Source of the DNA: Amphiplicatus metriothermophilus
Lineage (GTDB): Bacteria; Pseudomonadota; Alphaproteobacteria; Caulobacterales; Parvularculaceae
Direction of reading: 5' to 3'
NCBI RefSeq assembly: GCF_900199215.1
Contig: NZ_FZQA01000004.1
Location: 186,001 to 250,000 of the forward strand
Length of the DNA: 64,000 bases
Each line of letters starts with the position of its first letter. Position 1 is the stretch's first letter. The notes beneath the pieces are model-generated. The model made no database searches. It was not told the origin of the DNA and saw only the letters and a program-made list of their open reading frames with translations. Positions 9,073 to 18,210 of this stretch are shown in pieces. Position numbers and translations under genes: made by a program.

Positions 9073-10587
9073 TCAATGCGCGGCCGCCGCCGCGCAGCTT
9101 CGTTCGACGAACGCCGCGTGCTCGGGCATGTCTTTCGCCGTTCGCGCGATGATCGCGCGCATCGTCTCCAGCGTTTTCGCCAGCGGCTCCGTTTCGTGAA
9201 GATCGGCGATCGGATCGTTGCGCTCGGGCGTGACGAACTGGCCGAGCATCACCGCGAGCCAGCTCGCGTCCTGAAAGAAGTCGCCTTCGAGCTGCTTCAG
9301 CTTTCCATAACGGCGAAAGAGCTCCATCTTTTCCGCGAGACTGTCCGGGATCGGCATATTGCGGCAGTAGCGCCACAGAGGCGAGTCCTCGCGCTCGGTC
9401 GCCTTGTAGTGGAGAATGATGAAGTCCCGGATTCGCTCCGTCTCAAGATGATGCAGCCGGTTGTATTCCGCGACGATCATCGGATCGAAGCGCCTGTCCG
9501 GAAACCAGCTCGCCAGCTTGGTGAGCGCCGTCTGAATGAGATGGATGCTTGTCGATTCGAGCGGCTCGAGAAACCCGCCGGCGAGTCCGACGGCGACGAC
9601 GTTCTTCGCCCAGAACGCCTTGCGCCGGCCGGTCCTGAACTTCAGCAGGCGCGGCTCGGCGAGCGCCGGTCCGTCGAGGCCGGCGAGCAGGTCCGCGGCC
9701 GCTTCGTCCTCGCTCAGATAATCGCTGACGAACACATATCCTGCGCCGACGCGATGCTGAAGCGGAATGCGCCATCGCCAGCCGGCCCGCCGCGCCGTCG
9801 AGCGGGTATAGGGAAGAAGCGGGCCCGCGTTCTCGCACTGGACCGCGACCGCCCGGTCGGCCGGCAGCCAATGCGACCAGTCTTCATCGCCGACGCCGAG
9901 CGCCTGACCGATCAGAAGCGCGCGAAAGCCGGAGCAGTCGATGAAAAGATCGCCGGCGATCTCGCGCCCGTCGGCGAGGACGAGCCGGTCGACGAACCCG
10001 TCCTCGGCGCGCAGCCGGACGTCCGCGACCTTCCCTTCCACGCGCGTCGCGCCGCGCGCTTCCGCGTAGCGGCGCAGAAAAGCGGCGTAGGCGGACGCGT
10101 CGAAATGAAAGGCGTAAGAAAAGGTCGACCAGATCGAGCGCGGGTCTTTCGTCGGCGGACGCTGGAAGCGGCTGCAGCGGGCCGCCGCCGCGCACAGCGA
10201 AAATTCGTCGATCGGCGCGGCCTTTCCGGCCAGCCGGCATTTCAGCCAGTACTGATGAAACGGCGCGACGTCGAAATGGTCGCCGTGCCGGCCGAACGGA
10301 TGAAAGTATCGCGCGCCAAGCCGCCCCCAGTCGACGAACTCGATGCCCAGCTTGAAGGTTCCGTTCGTCGCGCGGAGAAATTCGTTTTCATCCACGCCGA
10401 GCAACCCGTTGAAGAGCTGGAGCGGCGGCACCGTCGCCTCGCCGACGCCGATCGTCCCGATCTCCTCGGACTCGACGAGCGTAATGCGGCGCTTTCGCCC
10501 CATGACCTTGGCGAGCAGCGCGGCCGACATCCATCCTGCGGTCCCGCCGCCGAGGATGACGATGCTGCGGATGTGCGCGTCGTTCAT
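9073..10587 (-). CDS. Tryptophan-halogenase-family FAD-dependent protein (1)
   Basis: The 504-residue flavoprotein has the FAD-binding GGGTAGWM near the N terminus, [17 protein letters not shown], the halogenase catalytic Lys (near 78) in TFKLGIEF, the flavin-halogenase motif WRWRIP, and LEPLESTSI, which contains the conserved Glu. These residues are those needed to form and use HOCl or HOBr in PrnA/RebH-like enzymes, so it is probably catalytically competent. Close relatives sit beside TonB-dependent receptors in Caulobacterales, Sphingomonadales and Xanthomonadales (BrvH group), and their natural substrate is unknown. The ATG at 10587 puts the dinucleotide-binding motif at the normal position; it follows halogenase 2 by 10 bases. 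A flavin reductase partner is not seen nearby. Confidence 0.88.
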   Translation of the reverse strand: MNDAHIRSIVILGGGTAGWMSAALLAKVMGRKRRITLVESEEIGTIGVGEATVPPLQLFNGLLGVDENEFLRATNGTFKLGIEFVDWGRLGARYFHPFGRHGDHFDVAPFHQYWLKCRLAGKAAPIDEFSLCAAAARCSRFQRPPTKDPRSIWSTFSYAFHFDASAYAAFLRRYAEARGATRVEGKVADVRLRAEDGFVDRLVLADGREIAGDLFIDCSGFRALLIGQALGVGDEDWSHWLPADRAVAVQCENAGPLLPYTRSTARRAGWRWRIPLQHRVGAGYVFVSDYLSEDEAAADLLAGLDGPALAEPRLLKFRTGRRKAFWAKNVVAVGLAGGFLEPLESTSIHLIQTALTKLASWFPDRRFDPMIVAEYNRLHHLETERIRDFIILHYKATEREDSPLWRYCRNMPIPDSLAEKMELFRRYGKLKQLEGDFFQDASWLAVMLGQFVTPERNDPIADLHETEPLAKTLETMRAIIARTAKDMPEHAAFVERSCAAAAAH

Positions 10588-10597
10588 GGCCGTACCC

Positions 10598-12112
10598 TCA
10601 CGCCATGGCCGGCGCGGGACAGGCCCGCTCGAGAAACGCTTCGTGGGTCGGCATCGCCTCTGCGACGCGCCGGATCTCTTCGCGGCGCCGACGCATCCCT
10701 TGCGCGAGAACCGCGGAGTCGATCCGGTCGACCAGCGGATCGTAACGTCGGGGCGCAACGCCGCTGCCGAGAAAGATCGCGACCCAGCTCGCCTCGGCGT
10801 AGCTTTCCTCCGTCAGCATGGGAACGCGCCCCGTACTGACGAAGACGTCAACCTTGTGTCTGAGCGTATCGGGAAGCGGCGTCGCCGCGCAATCCCGCCA
10901 CAACGGCGCGTCGCGCCGGCCGGCGGCGCAGTAATGAAGAATCAGGAAGTCTCGCACGCGCGCATATTCGTTCGCCGTGACGCGGTTGTACTCCGCGATC
11001 ATCGCCGGGTCATAATCAGCATCGGGAAAATATTCGATGAGGCGCGTCAGGCCGTTCTGGATGAGCTGGATGCTGGTCGATTCGAGCGGCTCCAGAAAAC
11101 CGGCGGCCAGGCCGATCGCGACGCAGTTCTTCGCCCAGAACGCCTTGCGCCGCCCCGCGGCGAACCGCAGCAGGCGCGGCTCGGCGAGCGCCGGCCCTTC
11201 GAGATCCGCGAGAAGCGCGGCCGCGGCCTCGTCGTCCGAGACGTGCGCGGAGCAATAGACATAGCCGTTGCCGATGCGATGCCGGAGCGGAATGCGCCAG
11301 CGCCATCCCGCCTCTTTCGCGGCCGCGATGGTGTAGGGCGTCAGCGGCCCGCGCCGCGCGCAGGGGATCGCGACGGCGCGGTCGCAGGGCAGCCAGCCGC
11401 GCCAGTCCTCGAATCCGACGCCGAGCGCCTCGCCGATCAGCAGCGCGCGAAAGCCCGTGCAATCGACGAAGAAATCCGCCTCGACGCGCCGTCCGTCAGC
11501 GAGGACGACGGCCTCGACGAACCCGTCCGCGGCGCGCCGCGCGACGTCGACCACGCGCCCCTCGACGCGCGTCGCCCCGCGCGCTTCGGCGTACTCGCGC
11601 AAATACCGCGCATAAAGCGCCGCGTCGAAATGATAGGCGTGCTGATAATAAGGCGCGCTGGAGACAGGGTCTTTCGGCGGCGGCGCGAAGCGGCCCTTGC
11701 GCGCCGCGACGGCGGGAAACGAATACGCCTCATGCGATGTTCCGTCTCCCTCCATGCGCAATTTGAGCCAGTGATGATGGGGCGCGATTCCCTCGATGTC
11801 TGCGCCGAAATCGCCGAAGCCGTGAAAATAGGCGCAGCCCGGTCCGCCCCAATCGCGGAACTCGATGCCGAGCTTGAAGCTGCCATGCGTCCTGGCGAGG
11901 AAGTCGCGCTCGTCGAAGCCGAGCAGTTGATTGAAGAGCCGGATCGTCGGCACGGTCGCCTCGCCGACGCCGACGGTTCCGATCTCCTCCGACTCGACGA
12001 GGCGGATGCGCGTCCCGAGCGGGCCCAGCAATCGCGCGAAAAGGGCGGCCGCCATCCATCCGGCGGTCCCGCCGCCGATTATGGCGATTCGCTCGATCCT
12101 TTTCCCGTGCAT
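10598..12112 (-). CDS. Tryptophan-halogenase-family FAD-dependent protein (2)
   Basis: This is a second 504-residue paralogue, the same length as its neighbour and clearly related. It has [31 protein letters not shown] with the catalytic Lys, WRWRIP and LEPLESTSI. Substrate-pocket regions differ from halogenase 1 (for example [19 protein letters not shown]), suggesting a different substrate or partner. I start at the ATG at 12112, which has AGGG eight to ten bases upstream; the ATG at 12133 is an alternative. It lies 138 bases downstream of the TonB-dependent receptor and is separated from it by a 13-bp stem hairpin. Function in glycan use is unknown. Confidence 0.87.
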   Translation of the reverse strand: MHGKRIERIAIIGGGTAGWMAAALFARLLGPLGTRIRLVESEEIGTVGVGEATVPTIRLFNQLLGFDERDFLARTHGSFKLGIEFRDWGGPGCAYFHGFGDFGADIEGIAPHHHWLKLRMEGDGTSHEAYSFPAVAARKGRFAPPPKDPVSSAPYYQHAYHFDAALYARYLREYAEARGATRVEGRVVDVARRAADGFVEAVVLADGRRVEADFFVDCTGFRALLIGEALGVGFEDWRGWLPCDRAVAIPCARRGPLTPYTIAAAKEAGWRWRIPLRHRIGNGYVYCSAHVSDDEAAAALLADLEGPALAEPRLLRFAAGRRKAFWAKNCVAIGLAAGFLEPLESTSIQLIQNGLTRLIEYFPDADYDPAMIAEYNRVTANEYARVRDFLILHYCAAGRRDAPLWRDCAATPLPDTLRHKVDVFVSTGRVPMLTEESYAEASWVAIFLGSGVAPRRYDPLVDRIDSAVLAQGMRRRREEIRRVAEAMPTHEAFLERACPAPAMA

Positions 12113-12159
12113 AGGCGGCCCTGATCGCACCATGTCGCCCGCGGCCCGTCAACGCGCCG

Positions 12160-12196
12160 GCGCGGCCGGACCGAGCCGCGGCCGGTCCGGCCGCGC
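12160..12196 (-). repeat. Perfect 13-bp stem hairpin after the TonB receptor gene
   Basis: The arms GCGCGGCCGGACC (12160-12172) and GGTCCGGCCGCGC (12184-12196) are exact inverse complements around an 11-base GC-rich loop. The hairpin follows the receptor stop codon in the minus-strand transcript and lacks a U tract. A role as mRNA 3'-end stabiliser or partial terminator is inferred; it would let receptor mRNA outnumber halogenase mRNA. Confidence 0.8.
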
Positions 12197-12250
12197 TTTC
12201 GTCCGCATCGTCCCGCGCCGCGCCGGGCGACGGCGGCGCCCGGCGCGCGT

Positions 12251-15214
12251 TCACAGCTTGAAGCGGGCGATCACCGCGATCCGGCGATCGGTATCGGTCC
12301 AGCTGTAACGCGGCGAGAGAGTCTCGTCGCCGACCTGGAGGAACGTGCGCGCGTTCAGAATGTTCGTAGCCTGAACGCCGATCTTGGCGTGCTCGTTGAT
12401 CGAGTAGAAAATCGACCCGTCGAGCTGGCCGTAATCCTCCCAGAACACCGGCCGGTTGATGTTCGCGGCCGAGGTCGTGAGCAGATAACGCTCGCGCCAG
12501 TTATAGGCGAGCCGTCCTTCGATGCCGTACTTCTGATAAAGGCCGGTGATGTTGTAGCTGGTGCGCGAGATCCCTTCGATCGGCAGCGAAGCGTCGGACG
12601 CGCCGGCTTCCTGCGCCGGTTCGAACGGATTGAGCGCTTCGTTCGCGCCGCCGTCATTGTCGATGAAGGTGAAGTTCGCCTGCACCCCGAGACCGGAAAG
12701 CGGGCCGGGCAGGAAGTCGTAGAACTGCTGATACTGGACCTCGAAGCCCTTGAGCGTGCCCTCTTCGGCGTTGGTCTGGCGCAGCACCTCGAAGGTGAAG
12801 GTCTCGCCGCCGAACGTGAACGTCTCCGGCGCGCGCTGGATCACGACATAGTCGGAAATGTCCTTGTAGAAGGCGGCGAAGGCGAGACTTCCGTTCGCGA
12901 AATACCATTCGAGGCTGGCGTCGAGATTCGTTGACATGGTCGGCTTGAGCTGCGGCGCGCCCGCCTGGCCGGTGAACTCGGCGTCGGGGTCGAACATGTT
13001 GTCTTCGAAGGCGAAAGACAAATTCTCATAAGCGCGAATCTGGCTGAAGCTCGGCCGCACCATGCCGCGCGAGGCCGCCAGGCGCAGCTGCAGCTCGTCG
13101 CTTAGCTCGAAGCGTATGTTGAGGCTCGGCAGCGCCTTCGTGTAGCTGTTCGTGAACTCCTGGTATTCTCCGAACTCGGCGTTGAAGGCGTCGATGAACG
13201 CCGCCGCGCGCGCGCAGTCGTCCGACGGGTTCGTCGCGCAGGCTTCGCCCAGTCCGCCCGCCGAGCCGCGCCCGGTGCCGGTCGTCTTGGTGTGAACGAC
13301 GCGCACGCCTACGCCGCCGTCGAAAGGCAGGCCAAACAAGTCGCCTTCGTCGGCGAAACGGGCGACGACATAGCCGGCGTAAGTGTCTTCTCGTTGATCG
13401 TTGATGCCGGCGCTGACATTGTCGCCGCGCGGATCGAGCGTCTCGTACGCCTCCTCGGTGAGCGGAACCCAGCCCCAGCCGGAAGTGAGCGTGCTCTCCA
13501 GGAAGGAAAAGGCGTGCTGGGTGTCGGTCAGCAATTCCGCTTTCGGGAACCAGCCGACGCCGGGCGTAGCGAGGTCGCCGCGGAAGAAGTTCTCGAAGAA
13601 GAACAGCTCGACCTGATCGGGCAGGCCCGGGTTAGGGCCGGCCGGCGCGAGATCCGTCCCGCCCGGCTCGTCCAGAAAAACCGGCCCGCCGCCGCCGGAG
13701 CCCCAGAACTGCTGGCTCAACAGGCTCCAGTTGAAGCCGCTCTGGCGGGTGATCGCGCGTTTATCGGTGATGCGTCCGCCGAAGCGGAACGAGCGCAGGA
13801 AACCGTCCGTATCAAGATCATATTCGAGGTCGAGACGACCGGCGTAGGAGCGCGCGTCGTTATCCTGAATGTGATCCATCGCAGCCGCCCACCAATAGGC
13901 GCTTTTATCCGCCTGAAGGGCGAGGTCCGAGATGGAGATGAACGGATCGTCGCCGTCCGTGTCGAACGTCACGGTCGGGCGCGCGCCCGTCGCGAAGGGC
14001 GCGACGCCGAGTTGCGTGAACGCCGTCATGCTCAGCACCTCGGCGCTCGAATCGACATACTGGAAATCGCCGGAGATCGTCCATCGGCTGCCCGGCGCGT
14101 AGCGGAAGTTGAACGAGTAATCGCCGGTCTTCGATTTGCGGTCGCCGATGCGCGTGTCGTAGGTCAGCGACGCGCCCGGGATTTCGCCGGCGATAAGCAC
14201 GCCGTCGTCGTCGAACTGACCGTTGACGACATCGGACGGGAGCAGATCGCCCGTCGAAGCGCCGTTGACGAGCACGGCGCGCTCCACGTCGAACGGGCTC
14301 GCGGTCGCATAAAGCGCTTCAAAGGTGAACAGAAGATCCTCATTCGGCGCCCACTGGACGGCGCCGCTGAACGCCTTGCGGTCCTGCTCCCAGTCGATCC
14401 GCCGGAAACCGAGACCGGTGGGATAGAGATTGCCGTCGTCGCGCAGCTCGAACCGGCCGAGCTGGATGGCGTCGGTGCGGTTGCCGATGTCGGCGATGCT
14501 GGCCGAGAACAGAAAGCCCAACTCGCCGGCGCCCGTCTCCCAGCGGTCGGACACGATCGCGCTGCCGGAGACGAAGCCTTTGCTCAGAAGGTCGGCGTAG
14601 TTGTAGTCGATCGTGCCCGCGACGAGCCGGCCGTCCTGATCGAAGGGCTTGCGCGTGCGCAGATTGACGATGCCGCCGATCCCGCCTTCGATCTGCTCGG
14701 CGGAGGGGTTCTTGTAAACGTCGACGCCGGCCAGAAGGTCCGCCGAGACGTCCTCGAAGCTCAGGCTCCGCCCGTTGGAGGCGGAAAAGATGTCCCGGCC
14801 GTTGGTTTCGGTGCGCACCCAGCGAAGGCCGCGCACGAAGACGCCCCCGCCCTCGGACGACAGGCGCGCCGGGTCGCGGTTTTCGTTGGTGCGCTGAAGC
14901 TGGATGCCCGGGATCCGCTGCAGGGCCTCGGCCACCGAGCGGTCCGGCAGCGCGCCGATGTCCACCGCCGTGAGCGCGTCGATGACTTCCTCGGCCGTCC
15001 GTTTGCGCTCCGTGGCGCTTTCGATGGAGCGGCGGATGCCGGTGACGACGATAGTGTCGCCTGTCTCCTCTTCCCCTTCGCTCGCGCCGTCCTGCGCCCA
15101 GGCCGCGCCGGGCGGGCAGATCTGCGCGCCGATGGCGAAGGCGCCGAGCGCCAGAACCGACGCGCCGTTCTTCAAGGCTCTGTTTACGGATGATTTCCGG
15201 GTGCGCAGTCTCAT
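12251..15214 (-). CDS. TonB-dependent outer-membrane receptor
   Basis: The 987-residue protein begins with a long signal peptide (about residues 1-40, ending AAWAQ) and a TonB-box-like DTIVVTG. It continues with a plug domain (ALPDRSVAEALQRIPGI near 92 to GGIGGIVNLRTRKPF near 185) and then a long beta-barrel ending in the typical aromatic-plus-basic tail RFKL. Length and the SIESATERKR-VIDA plug start fit the TIGR01782-type receptors of Caulobacter relatives, which import oligosaccharides. Heading an operon with GH35 and GH31 enzymes, it probably takes up xyloglucan fragments. The ATG at 15214 is preceded by GGGAGAGAG. A leader of about 300 bases precedes it. Confidence 0.93.
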   Translation of the reverse strand: MRLRTRKSSVNRALKNGASVLALGAFAIGAQICPPGAAWAQDGASEGEEETGDTIVVTGIRRSIESATERKRTAEEVIDALTAVDIGALPDRSVAEALQRIPGIQLQRTNENRDPARLSSEGGGVFVRGLRWVRTETNGRDIFSASNGRSLSFEDVSADLLAGVDVYKNPSAEQIEGGIGGIVNLRTRKPFDQDGRLVAGTIDYNYADLLSKGFVSGSAIVSDRWETGAGELGFLFSASIADIGNRTDAIQLGRFELRDDGNLYPTGLGFRRIDWEQDRKAFSGAVQWAPNEDLLFTFEALYATASPFDVERAVLVNGASTGDLLPSDVVNGQFDDDGVLIAGEIPGASLTYDTRIGDRKSKTGDYSFNFRYAPGSRWTISGDFQYVDSSAEVLSMTAFTQLGVAPFATGARPTVTFDTDGDDPFISISDLALQADKSAYWWAAAMDHIQDNDARSYAGRLDLEYDLDTDGFLRSFRFGGRITDKRAITRQSGFNWSLLSQQFWGSGGGGPVFLDEPGGTDLAPAGPNPGLPDQVELFFFENFFRGDLATPGVGWFPKAELLTDTQHAFSFLESTLTSGWGWVPLTEEAYETLDPRGDNVSAGINDQREDTYAGYVVARFADEGDLFGLPFDGGVGVRVVHTKTTGTGRGSAGGLGEACATNPSDDCARAAAFIDAFNAEFGEYQEFTNSYTKALPSLNIRFELSDELQLRLAASRGMVRPSFSQIRAYENLSFAFEDNMFDPDAEFTGQAGAPQLKPTMSTNLDASLEWYFANGSLAFAAFYKDISDYVVIQRAPETFTFGGETFTFEVLRQTNAEEGTLKGFEVQYQQFYDFLPGPLSGLGVQANFTFIDNDGGANEALNPFEPAQEAGASDASLPIEGISRTSYNITGLYQKYGIEGRLAYNWRERYLLTTSAANINRPVFWEDYGQLDGSIFYSINEHAKIGVQATNILNARTFLQVGDETLSPRYSWTDTDRRIAVIARFKL

Positions 15215-15830
15215 TGGTTTCTCTCTCCCTGCCGGCCCCGCTCGGGGCGCGCATCTCTCCCGCCGATCCGAGCGCGCGCTGCGGTTCGGGGCCTCTCACG
15301 CCTGTTTTTCGCCGAGGCGCTTGGCCTCGCGCTTACCGTCGTCGTTTGAAACGGGGCTGGACTGATCCGGGCGAACGCTTCTCAGTCATCAGTTCCTCCC
15401 GCCTGGTCGTTTTTTCGAAAGCGCCGGACTTCGCCCGACCGCGCCCTCTCCTTTTGATGGGCTCCCGGCGCGCGAGCGCGCCGGCGGTCCCGCGCGAATA
15501 AGAAAAGAAATTTGCATATTTTGAAAGTGTTTTTATGATTGAAACCATCAGACGCCTGTCTGATGTTGCGCAAAAACAACAATCGTCGAACCGCCGGGCC
15601 GCGACGTCGTTCGGCGGGCGGAGGAAACGCCGGAGCCGTCATGCGAAACGAAACCGCCCGCCGCCCTTATTCCCGACGGCGCTTCGACGCGGCAGGCGCG
15701 CGCTTTCGCCGACCCGGCCGGCTTGCGGGGCGCGGGCTTTCGCCGGATCATCCGTACGCTTCTCAGCGATCGGCGCGGGCGGACCATCAACCGGAAAACC
15801 AAACCGAACGGACAGGAGGGGGGCGGCAGG
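15215..15830. promoter_or_regulatory. Divergent control region between TonB receptor and SGLT-type symporter
   Basis: I see no convincing gene in these 616 bases. The AT-rich core (15498-15545) is the obvious place for divergent promoters. It includes TTTGCATATTTTGAAA (15511-15526), a degenerate version of the exact 16-mer found twice between the GH97 and GH13 genes. Next to it is the perfect inverted repeat at 15546-15565. The receptor side carries a GC hairpin with arms CCGGCGCGC and GCGCGCCGG at 15465-15484, which would lie in the receptor mRNA leader. Confidence 0.55.
15546..15565. promoter_or_regulatory. Perfect inverted repeat, operator candidate
   Basis: CATCAGAC (15546-15553) and GTCTGATG (15558-15565) form an exact palindrome with a 4-base spacer just beside the AT-rich promoter core. 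Symmetry and size suit a dimeric regulator such as a GntR- or LacI-family protein. No such regulator gene is within the locus besides IclR. Confidence 0.55.
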
Positions 15831-17396
15831 ATGGGCCTTGTTTCGCTCGATTATGCGATCGTCGGCGCTTACGCCGGGCTGCTGATCGCGATCGCCACGA
15901 TCGTCTCGCGCCTGCAAAAAGGCCGGCGGCGCGATTCGTCCGACTACTTCCTCGCCGGGCGCGCGCTGCCCTGGTGGGCGATCGGGGCCTCGCTCATCGC
16001 AGCGAACATCTCCGCCGAGCAGGTCATCGGCATGTCGGGCTCGGGCTACGCCATCGGCCTCGCCATCGCCTCCTATGAATGGATGGCCGCGGCGACGCTG
16101 CTCATCGTCGGCAAATATTTTCTGCCGATCTTTCTGGAAAAGCGCATCTACACGATGCCGCAGTTCCTCGCCGAACGGTATGACGGCGCGGTGCGGACCG
16201 TGATGGCCGTGTTCTGGCTGGGCGTGTACACCTTCGTCAACCTGACGTCCGTGCTCTGGCTCGGCGCGCTGACGATCAATACTTTGACGGGGCTCGATCT
16301 TACGCTGGGCCTCCTGGCGCTGGCCGCCTTCGCGCTCGCCTATTCCCTGTATGGCGGGCTCAAGGCCGTCGCGCTCACCGACGTCATTCAGGTGGCGATG
16401 CTGGTCGCCGGCGGGCTGCTCATCGCCTGGCTGTCGCTCGACGCGGTCGCCGGCGGGGCGAGCCCCGTCGCCGGATTCGCGGAGCTCCTCCGCCGCGCGC
16501 CGGAGAAGTTCGACATGATTCTCTCGCGCGACGATCCGAACTGGCGATTCCTGCCGGGCCTATCCGTCCTGCTCGGCGGCATGTGGATCATGAATCTGAG
16601 CTATTGGGGCTTCAATCAGTACATCATCCAACGCGCGCTCGCGGCCAGGTCGCTCGCCGAAGCCCAGCGCGGGGTGGCGTTCGCCGCTTTCCTCAAGCTG
16701 CTCGTTCCCGTGCTGGTCGTGCTGCCGGGCATCGCCGCCTTCGTCCTCGAGCCTGATCTCGGCAAGGCCGATCTCGCCTATCCGACCATGATGGGGCTCG
16801 CGCCCGCCGGCGTCAAAGGACTCATTTTCGCCGCGCTCGTCGCCGCCATCGTCTCTTCTCTCGGCTCGATGATGAACTCGATCGCCACGATCGTGACCAT
16901 GGACCTGTTCAAGGCGCTTCGCCCCGCCGCCGGCGAGCGCGCCCTCGTGGCCGTCGGCCGCATCGCCGCTTTTTCCGCGCTCGCCGTCGCCGTCGCCGCG
17001 GCCCGGCCCCTGCTCGGCAAGGCCGAACAGGCGTTCCAATTCATTCAGGAGTTCACCGGCTTCTTCACGCCGGGAATCGTCGTGCTGTTCGTCCTCGGCA
17101 TGTTCTGGAAGCGCGCGACCGCCTTCGCCGCCCTCGCCGCCGCCATCGGCTCGGCGGCTTTCTCCCTCGCCTTCAAGATCTGGGCGCCGGAGATTCCGTT
17201 CATGAACCGCGTGGGCTACGTATTTCTTCTGTGTACGGCGCTGGCGATCGCGGTTTCATTTCTGTTCGCGCACAAGCCCGTCCACGACAAAGCGATCCGC
17301 CTCGACGCCGTCCGCTTCGAAACCGGGGCGGGCTTCAACATCTGCGCCGCGGCGATCGCGGCGATCCTGATCGTGCTATACTGGCGCTTCTGGTGA
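15831..17396 (+). CDS. Sodium/sugar symporter of the SSS (SGLT) family
   Basis: The 521-residue inner-membrane protein has about 14 membrane segments. It is close in key signatures to Vibrio vSGLT: ANISAEQVIGMSGSGYAIGLAIASYEWMAA, split here as residues near 55-85, and KYFLPIFLEKRIYTMPQFLAERY just after. It probably imports a hexose such as galactose or glucose released from the glycan by sodium symport. The ATG at 15831 follows a strong ribosome site AGGAGG at 15814-15819; upstream in-frame codons are Arg-rich and not used. It is divergent from the TonB receptor and is followed by the remnant of a secreted enzyme gene. Confidence 0.9.
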   Translation: MGLVSLDYAIVGAYAGLLIAIATIVSRLQKGRRRDSSDYFLAGRALPWWAIGASLIAANISAEQVIGMSGSGYAIGLAIASYEWMAAATLLIVGKYFLPIFLEKRIYTMPQFLAERYDGAVRTVMAVFWLGVYTFVNLTSVLWLGALTINTLTGLDLTLGLLALAAFALAYSLYGGLKAVALTDVIQVAMLVAGGLLIAWLSLDAVAGGASPVAGFAELLRRAPEKFDMILSRDDPNWRFLPGLSVLLGGMWIMNLSYWGFNQYIIQRALAARSLAEAQRGVAFAAFLKLLVPVLVVLPGIAAFVLEPDLGKADLAYPTMMGLAPAGVKGLIFAALVAAIVSSLGSMMNSIATIVTMDLFKALRPAAGERALVAVGRIAAFSALAVAVAAARPLLGKAEQAFQFIQEFTGFFTPGIVVLFVLGMFWKRATAFAALAAAIGSAAFSLAFKIWAPEIPFMNRVGYVFLLCTALAIAVSFLFAHKPVHDKAIRLDAVRFETGAGFNICAAAIAAILIVLYWRFW

Positions 17397-17422
17397 GGAA
17401 AAGGGAACGAGGAGCTCCTGCG

Positions 17423-17582
17423 ATGACCATGCGAAACGCTTTCCTGGCGATCATGGCCGCCATAGCCGCATCGCTCTGCCCCGCGGGGCGCGCCGGCGCG
17501 CCGAGGGGAGGCCGCCGGCCGCGCCGCGTTTTCGCTTACCATTGAGCCGCCTTCCTATCGCGTCTTCAAAATCGAGCGATAG
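17423..17582 (+). pseudogene. Remnant of a secreted glycosidase gene: signal peptide joined out of frame to a C-terminal tail
   Basis: A good ribosome site (AGGAG) precedes an ATG at 17423 that encodes a signal peptide (MTMRNAFLAIMAAIAASL, then Ala-rich), but the frame stops at 17545 after 40 codons. In the neighbouring frame the same stretch ends with SLTIEPPSYRVFKIER and a TAG at 17580-17582. That tail resembles the C-terminal end of GH13-like enzymes; the intact GH13 gene in this window ends [16 protein letters not shown]. The simplest reading is that a gene with start and end preserved lost its whole middle by a deletion that also shifted frame. A genuine 40-residue secreted peptide is the alternative. 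Confidence 0.65.
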
Positions 17583-17600
17583 GCCGGCGGGCGCAACGTC

Positions 17601-18020
17601 TCAGGCGGCTTCTTCGGTTTCTTGCGCCTCGTCGGGCAGACGCTCCAGCCGCTCGAATTCTCCGAGGCGGCAGAAGCCGGCCGTGATGCCGCTGGAGCTG
17701 TCGACCACGGTCAGGCGGTCGTTCTTGCAGATCTGCGAGCCCCAGGCCTCGCGCTTTACGTAATAAAAGGGGCTGTCGAGATTGTTGCAGCGCCCGCTTA
17801 GGCGATTGAGATAATGCCGCTTGCCCGCGCGAAACAGGATCTGCGTCTCGTCGATCGGCGTCATCTGATCGGCCGAGCCGAAGCCGCTGATGCAGTCGAC
17901 GCGCTCGCCCGTTTCCTTGTATTTGGCGAGCGCGGTTTCCTTCGCCGCCTTCTCGCCGCCGAACGCAGCCGAGGCCGCGCCGAAAAGCATGGTCGAAATC
18001 AAAACGAGCCGGAGTCGCAT
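17601..18020 (-). CDS. DUF6491-like secreted protein
   Basis: This is a 139-residue protein with a signal peptide (about residues 1-23, ending AAFGG). The body ETQILFRAGKRHYLNRLSGRCNNL with two Cys pairs resembles the DUF6491 family, whose role is not known. Residues SQICKNDRLTVVD and GFCRLGEFERLE follow, giving four or five conserved cysteines likely to be disulphide-bonded in the periplasm. The ATG at 18020 has GAGGAGG upstream; the in-frame extension to 18179 is not signal-like. It is convergent with the deleted glycosidase and downstream of the phenylacetate operon, with no obvious link to either. Confidence 0.75.
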   Translation of the reverse strand: MRLRLVLISTMLFGAASAAFGGEKAAKETALAKYKETGERVDCISGFGSADQMTPIDETQILFRAGKRHYLNRLSGRCNNLDSPFYYVKREAWGSQICKNDRLTVVDSSSGITAGFCRLGEFERLERLPDEAQETEEAA

Positions 18021-18162
18021 GATAGCCTCCTCATCCGTATGCTGCATTGCAGCGAAGCCTCCCCGGCGCGCCCGCGCCCGTTGAATATATGCGGCAAATC
18101 GCGGCGTCATTGTGGCGGTCGCCCCGCCGCTTCGCCGGACGGGATTGCAGGCGACGATGTTT

Positions 18163-18198
18163 ATATAGGGAGCCGCCAAGATATAGGGAGCCCCCGAG
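18163..18198. repeat. Two-copy 18-bp tandem repeat
   Basis: ATATAGGGAGCCGCCAAG is followed directly by a second copy differing at two positions (ATATAGGGAGCCCCCGAG). It lies in the 190-base gap between the DUF6491 gene and the extra Paa-like gene. No function is evident; it could be slippage or regulator half-sites. Confidence 0.7.
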
Positions 18199-18210
18199 CG
18201 CGAAGCGGCT

